The notes beneath the pieces are model-generated. The model saw only the letters and a list, made by a program, of their open reading frames with translations. It was not told where the DNA came from and ran no database searches. From the NCBI RefSeq assembly GCF_902459645.1, contig NZ_CABPSK010000004.1, positions 1-64,000 on the forward strand: 64,000 nucleotides of DNA, given 5' to 3'. Shown here in pieces: positions 46,788 through 57,084 of this stretch. Source of the stretch: Pandoraea pneumonica (GTDB lineage Bacteria > Pseudomonadota > Gammaproteobacteria > Burkholderiales > Burkholderiaceae). The translations under genes and the position numbers were made by a program. Numbering within the stretch: position 1 is the first letter of the stretch; every line of letters starts with the position of its first letter.

Positions 46788-49274
46788 ATGCACGCAGGCC
46801 ACGGCACGGCGATCTTCTTCACGCAACTCCTCTTGTTGGTGCTCGTCGGCAGGCTGCTCGGCGAAGTCATGCAGCGCCTGCGCCAGCCCGCTGTGATGGG
46901 CCAACTGCTCGCGGGCGTACTCCTCGGCCCGTCGGTCTTCGGTGCCTTGCTGCCCGCTTGGCAGCACGCCATCTTTCCCGATAACGAAGCGCAGAAAAAG
47001 ATGCTCGACGCGGTATCCGAGCTAGGTGTGCTGCTGCTTTTGCTATCGACTGGGCTGGAAACCGACCTCGGTCTGGTGCGACGCATGAAGCGCATGGCGA
47101 TCTTCGCGTCGGCAGGCGGCATGATCATTCCGTTCGCGTGCGGCTTCGCCCTCGGCTGGCATCTGCCCGACAACCTCCTGCCTCACCCCGAGGCGCGGCT
47201 GGTAACGTCGCTGTTCATCGGCACCGCGCTCTCCATCTCGTCGGTCAAAGTGGTGGCGATGGTCATTCGGGAAGTCGACTATCTGCGCCGCAACATCGGG
47301 CAGATTATCCTCGCGGCGGCCATTCTCGACGACACCACGGGCTGGATCATCATCGCGGCCATTGCCGGGCTGGGTGCGAGCGGAACGGTCGACCTCGGCC
47401 ACCTGTCGTTCAGTCTCGGCGGCACCCTGCTCTTCATCGTGCTGTGCTTCACGGTAGGTAAGCGCGCGGTGGCCGTGGCCATTCGCTGGACCAACGACCG
47501 CTTCACGAGCGAGATGCCGGTGTTGAGCGCCATTCTCGTCATCACCTTCGTGCTGGCGCTCGCGACCGACAAGCTTGGCGTGCACACGGCGCTCGGCGCA
47601 TTCATGGCGGGCGTGATGATCGGACAATCGCCCATCCTCACCGAGCAGATCGAAGCGCAACTGCGCGGCCTGATCGTCGCGCTCTTCGCACCGGTGTTCT
47701 TTGGCGTGGCGGGCTTGTCCGTCGATCTGACCATTCTGTTCGACTGGCGCATGTTGGGTCTCGTCGCCGGGCTGATTCTGATCGCCAGCATCGGCAAATT
47801 CAGCGGGTGCTTCTTGGGCGGACGACTGGGTGGCATGTCGTCGGCGGAAGCGCTCGCGCTTGCCACGGGCATGAACGCGCGCGGGTCGACCGAGATCATC
47901 GTGGCGAGTATCGGGCTGTCGCTCGGCGTGCTGAGCAAGGACTTGTTCACGATGGTGGTGATCATGGCGCTGATCACCACGCTGATCATGCCGCCCGTGC
48001 TGCGGCGCGCGCTCGTGCGCATTCCGCTATCGCCCGAGGAGAAGGCCCGGCTCGAGAAAGAAGCGGCTGAGGAGAAGGATTTCCTGCCGAATGTCGAGCG
48101 CATTCTGGCGGCGGTGGACGGTAGCGCCAATGGCCGCTTCGCTGCACGTATTGCGGGCCTGACGGCGGGTGTGCGCGGCACGTTGACGACGGTGCTGGCG
48201 CCCTCTCCGGACGGGAATCGCAACCGTAAGTCGGATGCGTCGACCGGCGCGACCGATTCGGACGACAGCGAGGAAGCGGCCTCGCAAGATGCCTACACAA
48301 TCGCGCTGAAGGCCGCCATGCTTGCCGTGCCCCGTGCACCGGGGACACCGGGCGTCGATGACGACAACGAAGCAAAGGCCGATGACGATAAGGCGCGCAC
48401 GGCGGTGCGACGCGAAGCCGAGCGGTTGGTGCTTCGCGAACGGACCGGCGACGCTCCGCAAAAGACACCAGAATTGCCACATGGCCCGGTCGACGATGCT
48501 GAAGGTAACGCCGAAACCGCACCCAAACATGAACCCGTCGGCGAAGCGCACGACGACAAGCGCGTGAGCGACGCCACGCAAGAAGGCGATTTCGTTGCGA
48601 GCGATCCGTCCGATGCGGCGCGGGACCAGCAGGCTGCGCAATCCGATACGAGCCACGAAGCGACGCGCATCTCAGATGAAATCGGTAAGGGCTACGGCTT
48701 CGTGATCGCGGGCTTCGATGCAGACGGCGAAGAATCCGACTCCGACGTCCCGCCGTTGCCCTTGCCAACCGGCGTGCTGCCGCTCACCAAAGCGTTCGAT
48801 GGCGCCATTGCCATCGTGCTGGCCCACGGCGACCATGCCCGCACGCCTGACGCGCCGCTCGATATCCTCGTACCGGTCTCAGGAACGGACTATTCCCGCC
48901 ACGCGGCTGAACTGGCGATCACCCTCGCACGCGCTGCCAACGCCCATGTCACGGCGCTGCATGTTTCCGCGCGCACCGCGCCGGGCATGATGCACAAGCG
49001 GTGGCGGCCACGGTCGCTGCGTCCCGATGCGGCTGAAGCCGCCATGCTTGAGAATCTGCACGCACTAGCCGAGCGCAACGGCGTAAAGCTGCGCACGCGC
49101 TTGCTCGCAGGCGGAAAGGTCGACGATGCGGTGCTGCATCAGATTCACCACGGCAAGCACAACCTGCTCGTGCTGGGCGTGCAGCCGCGTTTCGGCGATC
49201 GACTGAATTTCGGCGCCGTCTCGCATCGTCTGCTCGAAGAGCGGCGCTGCTCGGTGATCGTGTTGAGCGCTTAG
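46788..49274 (+). CDS. CPA2 cation:proton antiporter with universal stress domains
   Basis: An 828-residue protein. The first ~410 residues are a 12-13 helix Na+/H+ exchanger domain with CPA2 features (QPAVMGQLLAGVLLGPS, AILDDTTGWI with the paired Asp residues, TDKLGVHTALGAFMAGVMIGQSP). A first UspA-like segment follows near 440-470 (VERILAAVDGSANGRFAARIAGL), then an acidic and Ser/Thr/Ala-rich disordered stretch of roughly 150 residues (about 485-640), then a second Usp domain (PLDILVPVSGTDYSRHAAELAITLARAA...VLGVQPR) to the end. It probably exports Na+ or K+, with the Usp parts sensing nucleotides. A terminator follows. Confidence 0.85.
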   Translation: MHAGHGTAIFFTQLLLLVLVGRLLGEVMQRLRQPAVMGQLLAGVLLGPSVFGALLPAWQHAIFPDNEAQKKMLDAVSELGVLLLLLSTGLETDLGLVRRMKRMAIFASAGGMIIPFACGFALGWHLPDNLLPHPEARLVTSLFIGTALSISSVKVVAMVIREVDYLRRNIGQIILAAAILDDTTGWIIIAAIAGLGASGTVDLGHLSFSLGGTLLFIVLCFTVGKRAVAVAIRWTNDRFTSEMPVLSAILVITFVLALATDKLGVHTALGAFMAGVMIGQSPILTEQIEAQLRGLIVALFAPVFFGVAGLSVDLTILFDWRMLGLVAGLILIASIGKFSGCFLGGRLGGMSSAEALALATGMNARGSTEIIVASIGLSLGVLSKDLFTMVVIMALITTLIMPPVLRRALVRIPLSPEEKARLEKEAAEEKDFLPNVERILAAVDGSANGRFAARIAGLTAGVRGTLTTVLAPSPDGNRNRKSDASTGATDSDDSEEAASQDAYTIALKAAMLAVPRAPGTPGVDDDNEAKADDDKARTAVRREAERLVLRERTGDAPQKTPELPHGPVDDAEGNAETAPKHEPVGEAHDDKRVSDATQEGDFVASDPSDAARDQQAAQSDTSHEATRISDEIGKGYGFVIAGFDADGEESDSDVPPLPLPTGVLPLTKAFDGAIAIVLAHGDHARTPDAPLDILVPVSGTDYSRHAAELAITLARAANAHVTALHVSARTAPGMMHKRWRPRSLRPDAAEAAMLENLHALAERNGVKLRTRLLAGGKVDDAVLHQIHHGKHNLLVLGVQPRFGDRLNFGAVSHRLLEERRCSVIVLSA

Positions 49275-49300
49275 TTAGCGCAGCGAATCGCCGCTGAGCG

Positions 49301-49339
49301 AAAAAGCCCGCTGCGGAGTGCTCCGACAGCGGGCTTTTT
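49301..49339. terminator. Bidirectional terminator
   Basis: AAAAAGCCCGCTG and CAGCGGGCTTTTT form a stem extended by CGGAG/CTCCG. It lies between the convergent antiporter and pirin genes. Confidence 0.9.
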
Positions 49340-49353
49340 AACAGGCAACTGAC

Positions 49354-50253
49354 TTACTTCGCCGCAGGCTTACGCTCAGGAATCGGAATCCATTCCGTTT
49401 CACCGGGCACGTGGCCCATCTCCTGCGCCATCCATGCGGTCTTGGCCTGCTCGATACGCTCGCGGCTCGACGACACGAAGTTCCAGAAGATGAAGCGGTC
49501 GCCATCGAGCGGTGCCCCACCCAACAGCATCAACCGCGCGGGCTTGTCGCCTGCCACGATATTCACGTCGCTACCGGGCGCGAGAACGCCCATGGTTTGC
49601 TCCGATAGCAACTCGCCGTTCACCGTCACTTCGCCCTGTACCGTGTAGACGGCACGTTGCTCGTACTCCGGTGGCAACACGAACGCCGCACACGGCTCCA
49701 TATCGACGGCAAGGTAAAAGATCGGCGAAAACACCTTCACCGGCGACGTTTCACCAAATGCTTTGCCGAGAATCAGTCGCATATGCACGCCCGGCGCAAA
49801 GATATCGGGCAACGACGAGGCGTCATGGTGCGAGAACGACGGCTCGGTCTCCTCGTCGGCTTGCGGCAGCGCCACCCAAGTCTGGATGCCGTGCACGTCG
49901 CCACCGCGCTCGCGCACATCAGGCGGGGTGCGCTCGGAGTGCACGATGCCTCGCCCGGCGGTCATCCAGTTCACCGCGCCCGGGGTGATGCGCTGATCGC
50001 TGCCGAGGCTGTCGCGGTGCTCGATTTCGCCATCGAACAGATACGTCACGGTCGCCAGCCCGATGTGCGGGTGCGGGCGCACGTCCATGCCCTGCCCGGG
50101 GGCGAGCGTCGCAGGCCCCATGTGATCGAAGAAGATGAACGGCCCGACCGTTTTAAACGGCAGGCTCGGCAAGCTGCGTTGCACGGTGAAAGCGCCGATA
50201 TCGCTCGTGTGCGGCTTGAGCACGGCGAGGAAAGGACTGGAGGACTCGGTCAT
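49354..50253 (-). CDS. Pirin family protein
   Basis: A 299-residue double-cupin pirin. The N-terminal cupin binds metal through the HPHIGLATVTYLFDGEIEHRDSLG and GRGIVHSE motifs (His, His, His, Glu present), and the C-terminal cupin is degenerate. Some pirins have quercetin 2,3-dioxygenase activity; most are of unknown role. ATG 50253 is chosen, with AGGAG nine bases before it; a longer frame upstream is not family-like. It is divergent from greB. Confidence 0.85.
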   Translation of the reverse strand: MTESSSPFLAVLKPHTSDIGAFTVQRSLPSLPFKTVGPFIFFDHMGPATLAPGQGMDVRPHPHIGLATVTYLFDGEIEHRDSLGSDQRITPGAVNWMTAGRGIVHSERTPPDVRERGGDVHGIQTWVALPQADEETEPSFSHHDASSLPDIFAPGVHMRLILGKAFGETSPVKVFSPIFYLAVDMEPCAAFVLPPEYEQRAVYTVQGEVTVNGELLSEQTMGVLAPGSDVNIVAGDKPARLMLLGGAPLDGDRFIFWNFVSSSRERIEQAKTAWMAQEMGHVPGETEWIPIPERKPAAK

Positions 50254-50359
50254 GACACGATGCTCCTGCGGGTGTGTTGGGGGGAAGGATGACCGATTGT
50301 AGAGGACATTGCGGGCCGGGTCATGACGCATCGCTCGCAATGCCACGCCGCAAGGCTCC

Positions 50360-50365
50360 TATAAT
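50360..50365 (+). promoter_or_regulatory. Possible -10 box for greB
   Basis: A perfect TATAAT stands 54 bases before the greB start. No good -35 is present at the usual distance, so this is tentative. Confidence 0.45.
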
Positions 50366-50418
50366 GCAGGGATCCCGAAACGCTTTTTATTGCGCGCCAC
50401 GACGGTGCGCTTAGGCTC

Positions 50419-50979
50419 ATGAACAAAGCATTCGTCAAAGAAGACAACGGCGACGACGATGACGATCTCGAAGCTGGCGCGCCCGCCATTCCGGCGGGCG
50501 CGAAGAATTACATAACGCCGGCGGGCTATCAGCGGCTGAAAGACGAGTTGCTGGACCTGATCGACAATCAACGTCCCGAAGTCGTGAAGATCGTGTCGTG
50601 GGCTGCCTCGAATGGCGACCGCTCGGAGAATGGCGACTACATCTACGGCAAGCGCCGCCTGCGCGAAATCGACCGCCGCATTCGCTTTCTTACAAAGCGT
50701 CTGGACAACGCCGAAGTCGTCGACACCCGTCGGCAGGAGAACGTCGATCAGGTGTTCTTCGGCGCGGAAGTCACCTATGCCGACGGCAAGGGCGATGAAC
50801 ACACCATCATGATCGTCGGCATCGACGAGGTTGACCTCGACCGCGGCCGCGTCAGCTGGATTTCGCCGATGGCGCGCGCGATCACCAAGGCCAAGGTTGG
50901 CGACACCGTGCCGTTGCGCACGCCAGCGGGCCTCGAACAGATCGAAATTCTGGACGTGCGCTATCCGCCGTCGGAATGA
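50419..50979 (+). CDS. greB: Transcription elongation factor GreB
   Basis: GreB reactivates backtracked RNA polymerase by stimulating transcript cleavage. The 186-residue product has a GreB-like N-terminal coiled coil with the acidic tip ASNGDRSENGDYIYGKRRLREIDRRIRFL and the C-terminal FKBP-like domain. The first ~30 residues, DNGDDDDDLEAG..., are an acidic extension not found in E. coli GreB (158 residues). It is convergent with spoT. A terminator follows. Confidence 0.94.
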   Translation: MNKAFVKEDNGDDDDDLEAGAPAIPAGAKNYITPAGYQRLKDELLDLIDNQRPEVVKIVSWAASNGDRSENGDYIYGKRRLREIDRRIRFLTKRLDNAEVVDTRRQENVDQVFFGAEVTYADGKGDEHTIMIVGIDEVDLDRGRVSWISPMARAITKAKVGDTVPLRTPAGLEQIEILDVRYPPSE

Positions 50980-51011
50980 CCGCAGACTGACATTTCAAAG
51001 GGAATTCAACG

Positions 51012-51053
51012 AAACGCCGACGCAGTGTCACTGGGCATGCGTCGGCGTTTTTT
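51012..51053. terminator. Terminator between greB and spoT
   Basis: AACGCCGACGCA (51013-51024) pairs with TGCGTCGGCGTT (51038-51049) and a TTTTTT run follows on the plus strand. It ends just before the spoT stop codon. Confidence 0.88.
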
Positions 51054-51055
51054 CG

Positions 51056-53476
51056 TCAGTACTGGCCGCGTTCGCGCGTAATGCGCATCGCGTGATTGGC
51101 GTGCAATTCTTCCTGATGCCGCTCGCTCGGACGTTCGCGGGCCACCCGCATCACATCAGGATTCACGCGGATACGGCGCATCACGTTGGCCAGGTGCACC
51201 CGGTCGCTCACTTGAATCAGGAAACGCAGCGTGGCCGATTCGTCCGGCACCACTTCATCCATGCCGATGTGCACGATATTGGCGTCCGACGCCGTGATAT
51301 CGGCCGCCACACGCGAGAACACACCACGGTTGTGATGCACCAGCACCTTGATGCCGACGTCGAACAGACGGCCCGGCAGCGGTGCCCATGCCACATCGAT
51401 CCAGCGTGTCGGGTCTTTGCGGTGGATACGGCGCGCGACCGGGCAATCGGTCGTGTGAATCGCCATGCCCAGACCGATACCGATATAGCCCATGATCGCG
51501 TCGCCCGGAATCGGACGGCAGCACGCCGAGAACTGCACCGACATGCCTTCGGTGCCGGTAATCAGCACCGGTGGGCCGACGTTCTCCTCGCCTGAGCGCG
51601 GGGCGTCCGGATCATCCGGGCTATCGTCGTTCTCGCCTTCCTTGCCCGACGTGAGCACGGCCAAGCGCTTAGCCATCACCGCCGCGACACGACGGCCGAG
51701 GCCGATGTCCGCGAAGATGTCCTGACGATCTTTGTTACCGGTCCACTGCGCGAGCTTCTCCCAGATTTCCGGGGAAATCTCGCTCATCGTGAGGCCGTAG
51801 CCCTTCAAGGCTTGCTCGACCAGACGTTCGCCAAGCTGCACCGACTCGGCGAAACGCATCGTCTTGAGGTAATGACGGATCGCCGAGCGCGCCTTGCCCG
51901 TACGCACAAAGCCCAGCCACGCGGGGTTGGGCTTCGAATAAGGTGCCGTGATGACTTCGACGATGTCGCCGTTCTTCAACTCCGTGCGCAGCGGCAGCAG
52001 TTCGTTGTTGATCTTGACGGCGACGCACTGGTTGCCCAGATCGCTGTGCACCGTGTAGGCAAAGTCGAGTGCCGTCGCGCCGCGCGGCAGCGCCATGATG
52101 CGCGCCTTGGGCGTGAAGACGTAGACCGCATCGGGAAACAAGTCGATCTTGACGTGTTCGAGGAATTCGGTGGAATCGCCGGTTTCGCTCTGGATGTCGA
52201 GCAGCGATTGCAGCCATTGATGCGCGTACTTCTGCACATCGTTCATGTCGGCGCCGCCGTTCTTGTACAGCCAGTGCGCCGCCACGCCCGCCTCGGCAAT
52301 TTCATGCATGTGGCGGGTACGAATCTGGAATTCGATGGGTGTGCCGAAGGGGCCGACGAGCGTCGTGTGCAACGACTGATAGCCGTTGACCTTCGGAATC
52401 GCGATGTAATCCTTGAACTTGCCCGGCACCGGCTTGTACAGCGCGTGCAGCACGCCGAGCGAGAGATAACACTGCGGATTCGATTCCACGACGATACGGA
52501 AGCCATAGACGTCGAGCACTTGCGAGAACGACAGCTGCTTTTCCTGCATCTTGTTGTAGATGCTGAAAAGCGTCTTCTCACGGCCAAAGACGTCGGCGCT
52601 CACGCCGCCTTCCTTGAGGGCTTTCTCGACCGCGTCGAGAATCTTGCCCACCACCTCGCGCCGGTTGCCGCGCGCGGCCTTCACGGCCTTGTCGAGCACG
52701 GCGTAACGACGCGGATGGTAATTCGCGAAGCTCAGATCCTGAAGTTCGCGATAGGTATTGTTTAGGCCCAGCCGGTGGGCGATGGGCGCATAGATGTCGA
52801 GCGTTTCGCGCGCCACACGTCGACGCTTCTCGGTCGAGGTGACGCCCAGCGTGCGCATGTTGTGCAGCCGGTCGGCGAGCTTGACGAGGATGACGCGCAC
52901 GTCGCGCGCCATGGCGAGCAGCATCTTGCGAAAGCTCTCGGCCTGCGCTTCCTCGCGGCTGCGAAACTCCATCTTGTCGAGTTTCGACAAACCGTCGACC
53001 AGTTCGGCGACTTTGGGACCGAACCGCTCAGCGAGTTCGGCCTTCGTCACGCCCTGGTCTTCCATCACGTCATGCAGCAGCGCAGCCATGATCGACTGTG
53101 CGTCGAGCTTCCACTCGGCACAGATCTCGGCAACGGCAACGGGATGGGTGATGTAAGGCTGTCCGCTCTGGCGATATTGGCCCAAGTGGGCTTCGTCGCT
53201 GAACTGGAAGGCTTCTTTGATTTGCGCGAGTTCGCTTTCCTTGAGGTATTCCCCCAGCATGCCCTTCAGACGGGCAATGGAAACGACTTCGTGCTTACGC
53301 GGCTGCTCGGGCGTCGCGGTCGGCCCGAAGAGGTGCCGATACGACTGCTCGAGCAGTGCGTCGATGTACTGCCGCGTGGCGCTTTCGCCCTTTTTCTTCT
53401 TGCGCTCGGGCTTGGGCTCCCCCGCTTTGGGTTCATCCGCAGCGATGGACGTGGCCGGTGATTTCGCGTGACTCAT
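51056..53476 (-). CDS. spoT: Bifunctional (p)ppGpp synthetase/hydrolase
   Basis: An 806-residue RelA/SpoT homologue. The HD hydrolase domain carries HDVMED at 135-140 and the RLADRLHNMRTL stretch. The synthetase domain has YGFRIVV and the G-loop segment YQSLHTTLVGPFGTPIEFQIRT; TGS (PRGATALDFAYTVHSDLGNQCVAVKI) and ACT (C-terminus) domains follow. Intact HD residues suggest it both makes and destroys (p)ppGpp. The first ~55 residues (Lys-rich PKPERKKKKGE) are an extension. It follows rpoZ, as in many proteobacteria. Confidence 0.95.
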   Translation of the reverse strand: MSHAKSPATSIAADEPKAGEPKPERKKKKGESATRQYIDALLEQSYRHLFGPTATPEQPRKHEVVSIARLKGMLGEYLKESELAQIKEAFQFSDEAHLGQYRQSGQPYITHPVAVAEICAEWKLDAQSIMAALLHDVMEDQGVTKAELAERFGPKVAELVDGLSKLDKMEFRSREEAQAESFRKMLLAMARDVRVILVKLADRLHNMRTLGVTSTEKRRRVARETLDIYAPIAHRLGLNNTYRELQDLSFANYHPRRYAVLDKAVKAARGNRREVVGKILDAVEKALKEGGVSADVFGREKTLFSIYNKMQEKQLSFSQVLDVYGFRIVVESNPQCYLSLGVLHALYKPVPGKFKDYIAIPKVNGYQSLHTTLVGPFGTPIEFQIRTRHMHEIAEAGVAAHWLYKNGGADMNDVQKYAHQWLQSLLDIQSETGDSTEFLEHVKIDLFPDAVYVFTPKARIMALPRGATALDFAYTVHSDLGNQCVAVKINNELLPLRTELKNGDIVEVITAPYSKPNPAWLGFVRTGKARSAIRHYLKTMRFAESVQLGERLVEQALKGYGLTMSEISPEIWEKLAQWTGNKDRQDIFADIGLGRRVAAVMAKRLAVLTSGKEGENDDSPDDPDAPRSGEENVGPPVLITGTEGMSVQFSACCRPIPGDAIMGYIGIGLGMAIHTTDCPVARRIHRKDPTRWIDVAWAPLPGRLFDVGIKVLVHHNRGVFSRVAADITASDANIVHIGMDEVVPDESATLRFLIQVSDRVHLANVMRRIRVNPDVMRVARERPSERHQEELHANHAMRITRERGQY

Positions 53477-53539
53477 ACGTGTACCTGCATCGTCGAGCGG
53501 CCCGGAACGTCACATCGCATCAGTGCTGTCTCCTGAGAA

Positions 53540-53746
53540 TCAGAGCGGCACTTTCTTGAGCATCTCGATGCCCACCTGACCCGCTGCGATTTCGCGCAGC
53601 GCGACGACGGTCGGCTTGTCCTTGTTGTTCTCGAGCTTCGGCGTGTGACCTTGCGCCAGTTGGCGGGCGCGGTAGGTTGCAGCGAGTGCGAGCTCGAAGC
53701 GATTCGGGATTTGTTTCAGGCAATCTTCAACGGTAATTCGGGCCAT
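53540..53746 (-). CDS. rpoZ: RNA polymerase omega subunit
   Basis: A 68-residue omega subunit: [20 protein letters not shown], then [11 protein letters not shown] and [16 protein letters not shown], all family-typical. It helps assemble beta' and forms part of the ppGpp site 1. It lies between gmk and spoT on the same strand, the gmk-rpoZ-spoT order of many proteobacteria. AAGGA precedes ATG 53746. Confidence 0.96.
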   Translation of the reverse strand: MARITVEDCLKQIPNRFELALAATYRARQLAQGHTPKLENNKDKPTVVALREIAAGQVGIEMLKKVPL

Positions 53747-53846
53747 AAGGAGGTTCCTTCTCAATATAGGGCGTATTCTATCGCAGCCAGCGAACGCTCG
53801 CGTAAAACGCGAAGGCGCACTGGCGCGCAGCGATACAGTAGCCGGG

Positions 53847-54524
53847 TTATTCGTCGTCTTGCGGCGAGTGAATGCCGAGTTCGATGAACAGTGATTCGTG
53901 ACGCGCACGCTGCGATGTGAAGCCCAAACGCGTGGCCGTGACCACCGATTGCAACTCCGCCAGCGCGCGTTGGAAGTCTTCATTGATGATGATGAAGTCG
54001 GCTTCCGGCGCATGGGCCATCTCGCCACCCGCCGCCAACAGGCGACGCGTGATGACATTCGGTTCGTCCTGACCGCGCTTCTTCAGACGCTCTTCGAGCG
54101 CAGCGATCGACGGCGGCAAGATGAAGATGCCGACCGCATTCGTAAAGCGTTTGCGCACCTGCTGCGCGCCCTGCCAGTCGATTTCCAGCAACACGTCGTG
54201 ACCGTCGCGCATCTGCTCTTCGATCCACACGCGCGACGTGCCGTAGTAGTTGCCGTGCACTTCCGCGCTCTCGAGGAATTCCCCTTGCTTGCGACGTGCG
54301 ACGAAATCTTCCGCCGTCAGAAAGTGGTACTGCACGCCGTCTTCTTCACCGGGACGCGGCGGGCGCGTGGTGCTCGAGATCGACAGGCGAATCTCGTCGT
54401 CTTGCGCGAGCAGCGCGTTGACGAGCGTGGATTTACCCGCGCCCGAGGGGGCGACCACCATGAACAAGTTGCCGGGATACTCGGCATGCAAGACGGTTTG
54501 CGGGTTGGGCGATTGCGGGGACAT
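53847..54524 (-). CDS. gmk: Guanylate kinase
   Basis: It phosphorylates GMP to GDP. The 225-residue product has the P-loop APSGAGKST, the GMP-binding [19 protein letters not shown] and the lid regions ([20 protein letters not shown]). A ~17-residue extension precedes the family start. It is the second gene of yicC-gmk-rpoZ-spoT, five bases after yicC. Confidence 0.96.
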   Translation of the reverse strand: MSPQSPNPQTVLHAEYPGNLFMVVAPSGAGKSTLVNALLAQDDEIRLSISSTTRPPRPGEEDGVQYHFLTAEDFVARRKQGEFLESAEVHGNYYGTSRVWIEEQMRDGHDVLLEIDWQGAQQVRKRFTNAVGIFILPPSIAALEERLKKRGQDEPNVITRRLLAAGGEMAHAPEADFIIINEDFQRALAELQSVVTATRLGFTSQRARHESLFIELGIHSPQDDE

Positions 54525-54529
54525 GCGAC

Positions 54530-55459
54530 TTACTCCAGATTCTGCACTTGCTCGCGCATCTGCTCGATGTAGAGCTTGAGCTCCATCGATGCATCGGCAA
54601 GTTCTTTCGAGGCGGCCTTCGAGCCGAGCGTATTCGCTTCGCGATTGAGCTCTTGCATCATGAAGTCCAGCCGTTTGCCCACCAGGCCTCCCTTGTCGAG
54701 AATGTGGCGGGTTTCCTTCAGGTGAGCATCAAGGCGCGTGAGTTCTTCCGCCACGTCGATGCGCACGCCGTACATCGTCACTTCTTGACGAATACGCTCC
54801 GAAATTTCTTCCTTACTCGGTGCCGTGGCACCTTCGGGAACCACGATGCCGAGCGCTTCGTGCAGACGGTCGATGATCTTTTGTTGATGACGCGCGATCA
54901 GGTCCGGCACCAGCGGTTGCAGGCCCGTGAGGATCGTCTCCATGCGCTCGATACGCTCAATCAGGCTTTGCTTGAGTTGGGTACCTTCGCGCTTACGCAC
55001 TTCGACGAGGTCGCCGATGGCGGCACGTCCGGCGTCGATAACCGCATCGCGCAGGGCTTCGGCCGTGACCGACTCTTCGCCGAGCACGCCCGGCCAGCGC
55101 AGAATTTCGCCGGTGCGCATACGTTCGGCATCGGGGAACAGCGCGAGCACTTGTTGTTCGAGGTCGGCGAGTTGGCGCACGGCGTCGATATTGAGCGCAC
55201 CGTTCACGCCGCTTTCGGGACGCTGCACGTTAATGCGGATGTCGACCTTGCCGCGCGAGAGCTTGGCGGTCAGGCCTTCGCGCAGTGTCGGTTCGCACGC
55301 GCGCGCCTCTTCCGGCATACGGAAAGCCAGATCGAGGAAGCGCGAATTGACCGTGCGCAATTCGACCGACACGCTCGCGCCTGCGGCTCCATCGGCATGC
55401 GCAATGTCGCGCGTGACGCTGGCGTAGCCGGTCATACTGTAGATATTGTTGTCTTTCAT
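54530..55459 (-). CDS. yicC: YicC family endoribonuclease
   Basis: A 309-residue YicC/YloC protein. The N-terminus [11 protein letters not shown], the [17 protein letters not shown] motif and the C-terminal [20 protein letters not shown] block are all present. E. coli YicC is an RNase that acts on an sRNA. Start: ATG 55459 ([13 protein letters not shown]) or ATG 55435 directly at MTGYA; neither has a good ribosome site. It is the first gene of the gmk-rpoZ-spoT run and divergent from rph. Confidence 0.9.
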   Translation of the reverse strand: MKDNNIYSMTGYASVTRDIAHADGAAGASVSVELRTVNSRFLDLAFRMPEEARACEPTLREGLTAKLSRGKVDIRINVQRPESGVNGALNIDAVRQLADLEQQVLALFPDAERMRTGEILRWPGVLGEESVTAEALRDAVIDAGRAAIGDLVEVRKREGTQLKQSLIERIERMETILTGLQPLVPDLIARHQQKIIDRLHEALGIVVPEGATAPSKEEISERIRQEVTMYGVRIDVAEELTRLDAHLKETRHILDKGGLVGKRLDFMMQELNREANTLGSKAASKELADASMELKLYIEQMREQVQNLE

Positions 55460-55730
55460 CGGGGTGACCGGTACCACATGCCCATGACACTTTGTCAGCG
55501 GGTCGGATGCAGCAACCGGTTTTGCATGCATGGATGAAACGCGATTATCGCATTTTCCGGCCGAAGGGCTGGGGAATCGCCGCGCCGTGCAACGCCCGAT
55601 GCCTCGCTGCATCATCCTTAGTGCCTGCCTGCGGACTCGGGCCGCGTGACCCGCTGGCGCCAAGCGCATCACATTTAGCGATACCATTCGGGTATTGCCG
55701 CATCAATCCACCCTCGCAGGACACTCATCC

Positions 55731-56459
55731 ATGACGCAAATCACCCGCCCGGACGGCCGTGCGCACAACGCACTGCGCCCCGTGCGCATCACCCGCCAGT
55801 ACACCCGTTACGCCGAAGGTTCGGTTCTCGTCGAGTGCGGCGAAACCAAGGTTATCTGCACCGCCAGCGTCGAAGAAAAGGTGCCGGGCTTCCTGCGCGA
55901 TTCCGGTCAAGGCTGGCTCACTGCCGAATACGGCATGCTGCCGCGCGCCACGCACACCCGTAGCGACCGCGAAGCCGCACGCGGCAAGCAAAGCGGCCGC
56001 ACGCAAGAGATTCAACGCCTGATCGGCCGCTCGCTGCGCGCCGTGTTCGATCTCGAGAAATTCGGCCCGCGCACCATCCAGATCGATTGCGACGTCATTC
56101 AGGCCGATGGCGGCACGCGTTGCGCCTCGATCACCGGCGCGTTCGTCGCTGCGCACGATGCCGTGTCGAAACTGATTGCCGACGGCAAGCTCGCAGCCTC
56201 GCCCATCCGCGCCCATGTGGCCGCCGTGTCGGTTGGGCTGTATCAAGGCCAGCCGGTCCTCGATCTGAACTACGCCGAAGATTCCGCCTGCGACACCGAC
56301 ATGAACGTCATCATGACGAGCGAAGGCGGTTTCGTGGAAATTCAAGGCACGGCAGAAGGTGCTCCGTTCACGCGTGAACAAAGCAATGTGCTGCTCGATC
56401 TGGCTGACGCGGGTATCCGCCAGTTGATCGAAGCGCAAAAGCGCGCGCTGGGAGTGTAA
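55731..56459 (+). CDS. rph: Ribonuclease PH
   Basis: A 242-residue phosphorolytic 3' exoribonuclease trimming tRNA ends. [35 protein letters not shown] and [23 protein letters not shown] are hallmark segments. AGGA precedes ATG 55731. It starts the rph-rdgB-hemW set with gaps of 2 and 5 bases. Confidence 0.96.
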   Translation: MTQITRPDGRAHNALRPVRITRQYTRYAEGSVLVECGETKVICTASVEEKVPGFLRDSGQGWLTAEYGMLPRATHTRSDREAARGKQSGRTQEIQRLIGRSLRAVFDLEKFGPRTIQIDCDVIQADGGTRCASITGAFVAAHDAVSKLIADGKLAASPIRAHVAAVSVGLYQGQPVLDLNYAEDSACDTDMNVIMTSEGGFVEIQGTAEGAPFTREQSNVLLDLADAGIRQLIEAQKRALGV

Positions 56460-56461
56460 CG

Positions 56462-57079
56462 ATGGCGATGCAGAAAATCGTCCTCGCGTCGAACAACCCG
56501 GGCAAGCTGCGCGAGTTCGCGTCGCTGTTCGAGCCGCTCGGCATTGAGCTGGTGCCTCAGGGCATGCTCGGCGTGTCCGAAGCGGAAGAACCGCATGTGA
56601 CCTTCATCGAGAACGCGCTGACCAAAGCCCGTCACGCAGCAGCCGCGACCGGCCTGCCCGCACTGGCTGATGACTCGGGGCTGTGTGTGCCGATTCTCGG
56701 CGGTGCGCCGGGCGTGTATTCGGCGCGCTATGCCGCACGCGCGGGCCGCGAGAAGTCGGATGCCGCGAACAATAAGCATCTGATCGAACAACTCGCACCG
56801 CACGCCGACACACCGGGCTATCGCGACGCGTATTACTTCGCCGCGCTGGTGCTGGTGCGTCATGCCGAAGATCCGCAACCGATCATTGCCGAAGGACGCT
56901 GGGATGGCGAAATCGTCGACACGCCGCGCGGCACGCACGGTTTCGGCTACGACCCGCACTTCCTGATTCGTTCGCTGAATCAAACTGCCTCCGAATTGGA
57001 TCCCGCCGTCAAGAACGCCCATAGCCACCGCGCCCGTGCGCTGCGCGTGCTGCTTGAAAAGCTGGGCCGGGAGGCGTGA
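56462..57079 (+). CDS. rdgB: XTP/dITP diphosphatase (non-canonical purine NTP pyrophosphatase)
   Basis: It removes ITP and XTP from the nucleotide pool. The 205-residue product has the typical start IVLASNNPGKLREFASLF, the SEAEEPHVTFIENALTKARHAA stretch, ADDSGLCVPILGGAPGVYSARYA, and GFGYDPHFL near the C-terminus. It starts two bases after the rph stop. Confidence 0.95.
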   Translation: MAMQKIVLASNNPGKLREFASLFEPLGIELVPQGMLGVSEAEEPHVTFIENALTKARHAAAATGLPALADDSGLCVPILGGAPGVYSARYAARAGREKSDAANNKHLIEQLAPHADTPGYRDAYYFAALVLVRHAEDPQPIIAEGRWDGEIVDTPRGTHGFGYDPHFLIRSLNQTASELDPAVKNAHSHRARALRVLLEKLGREA

Positions 57080-57084
57080 GCGGT

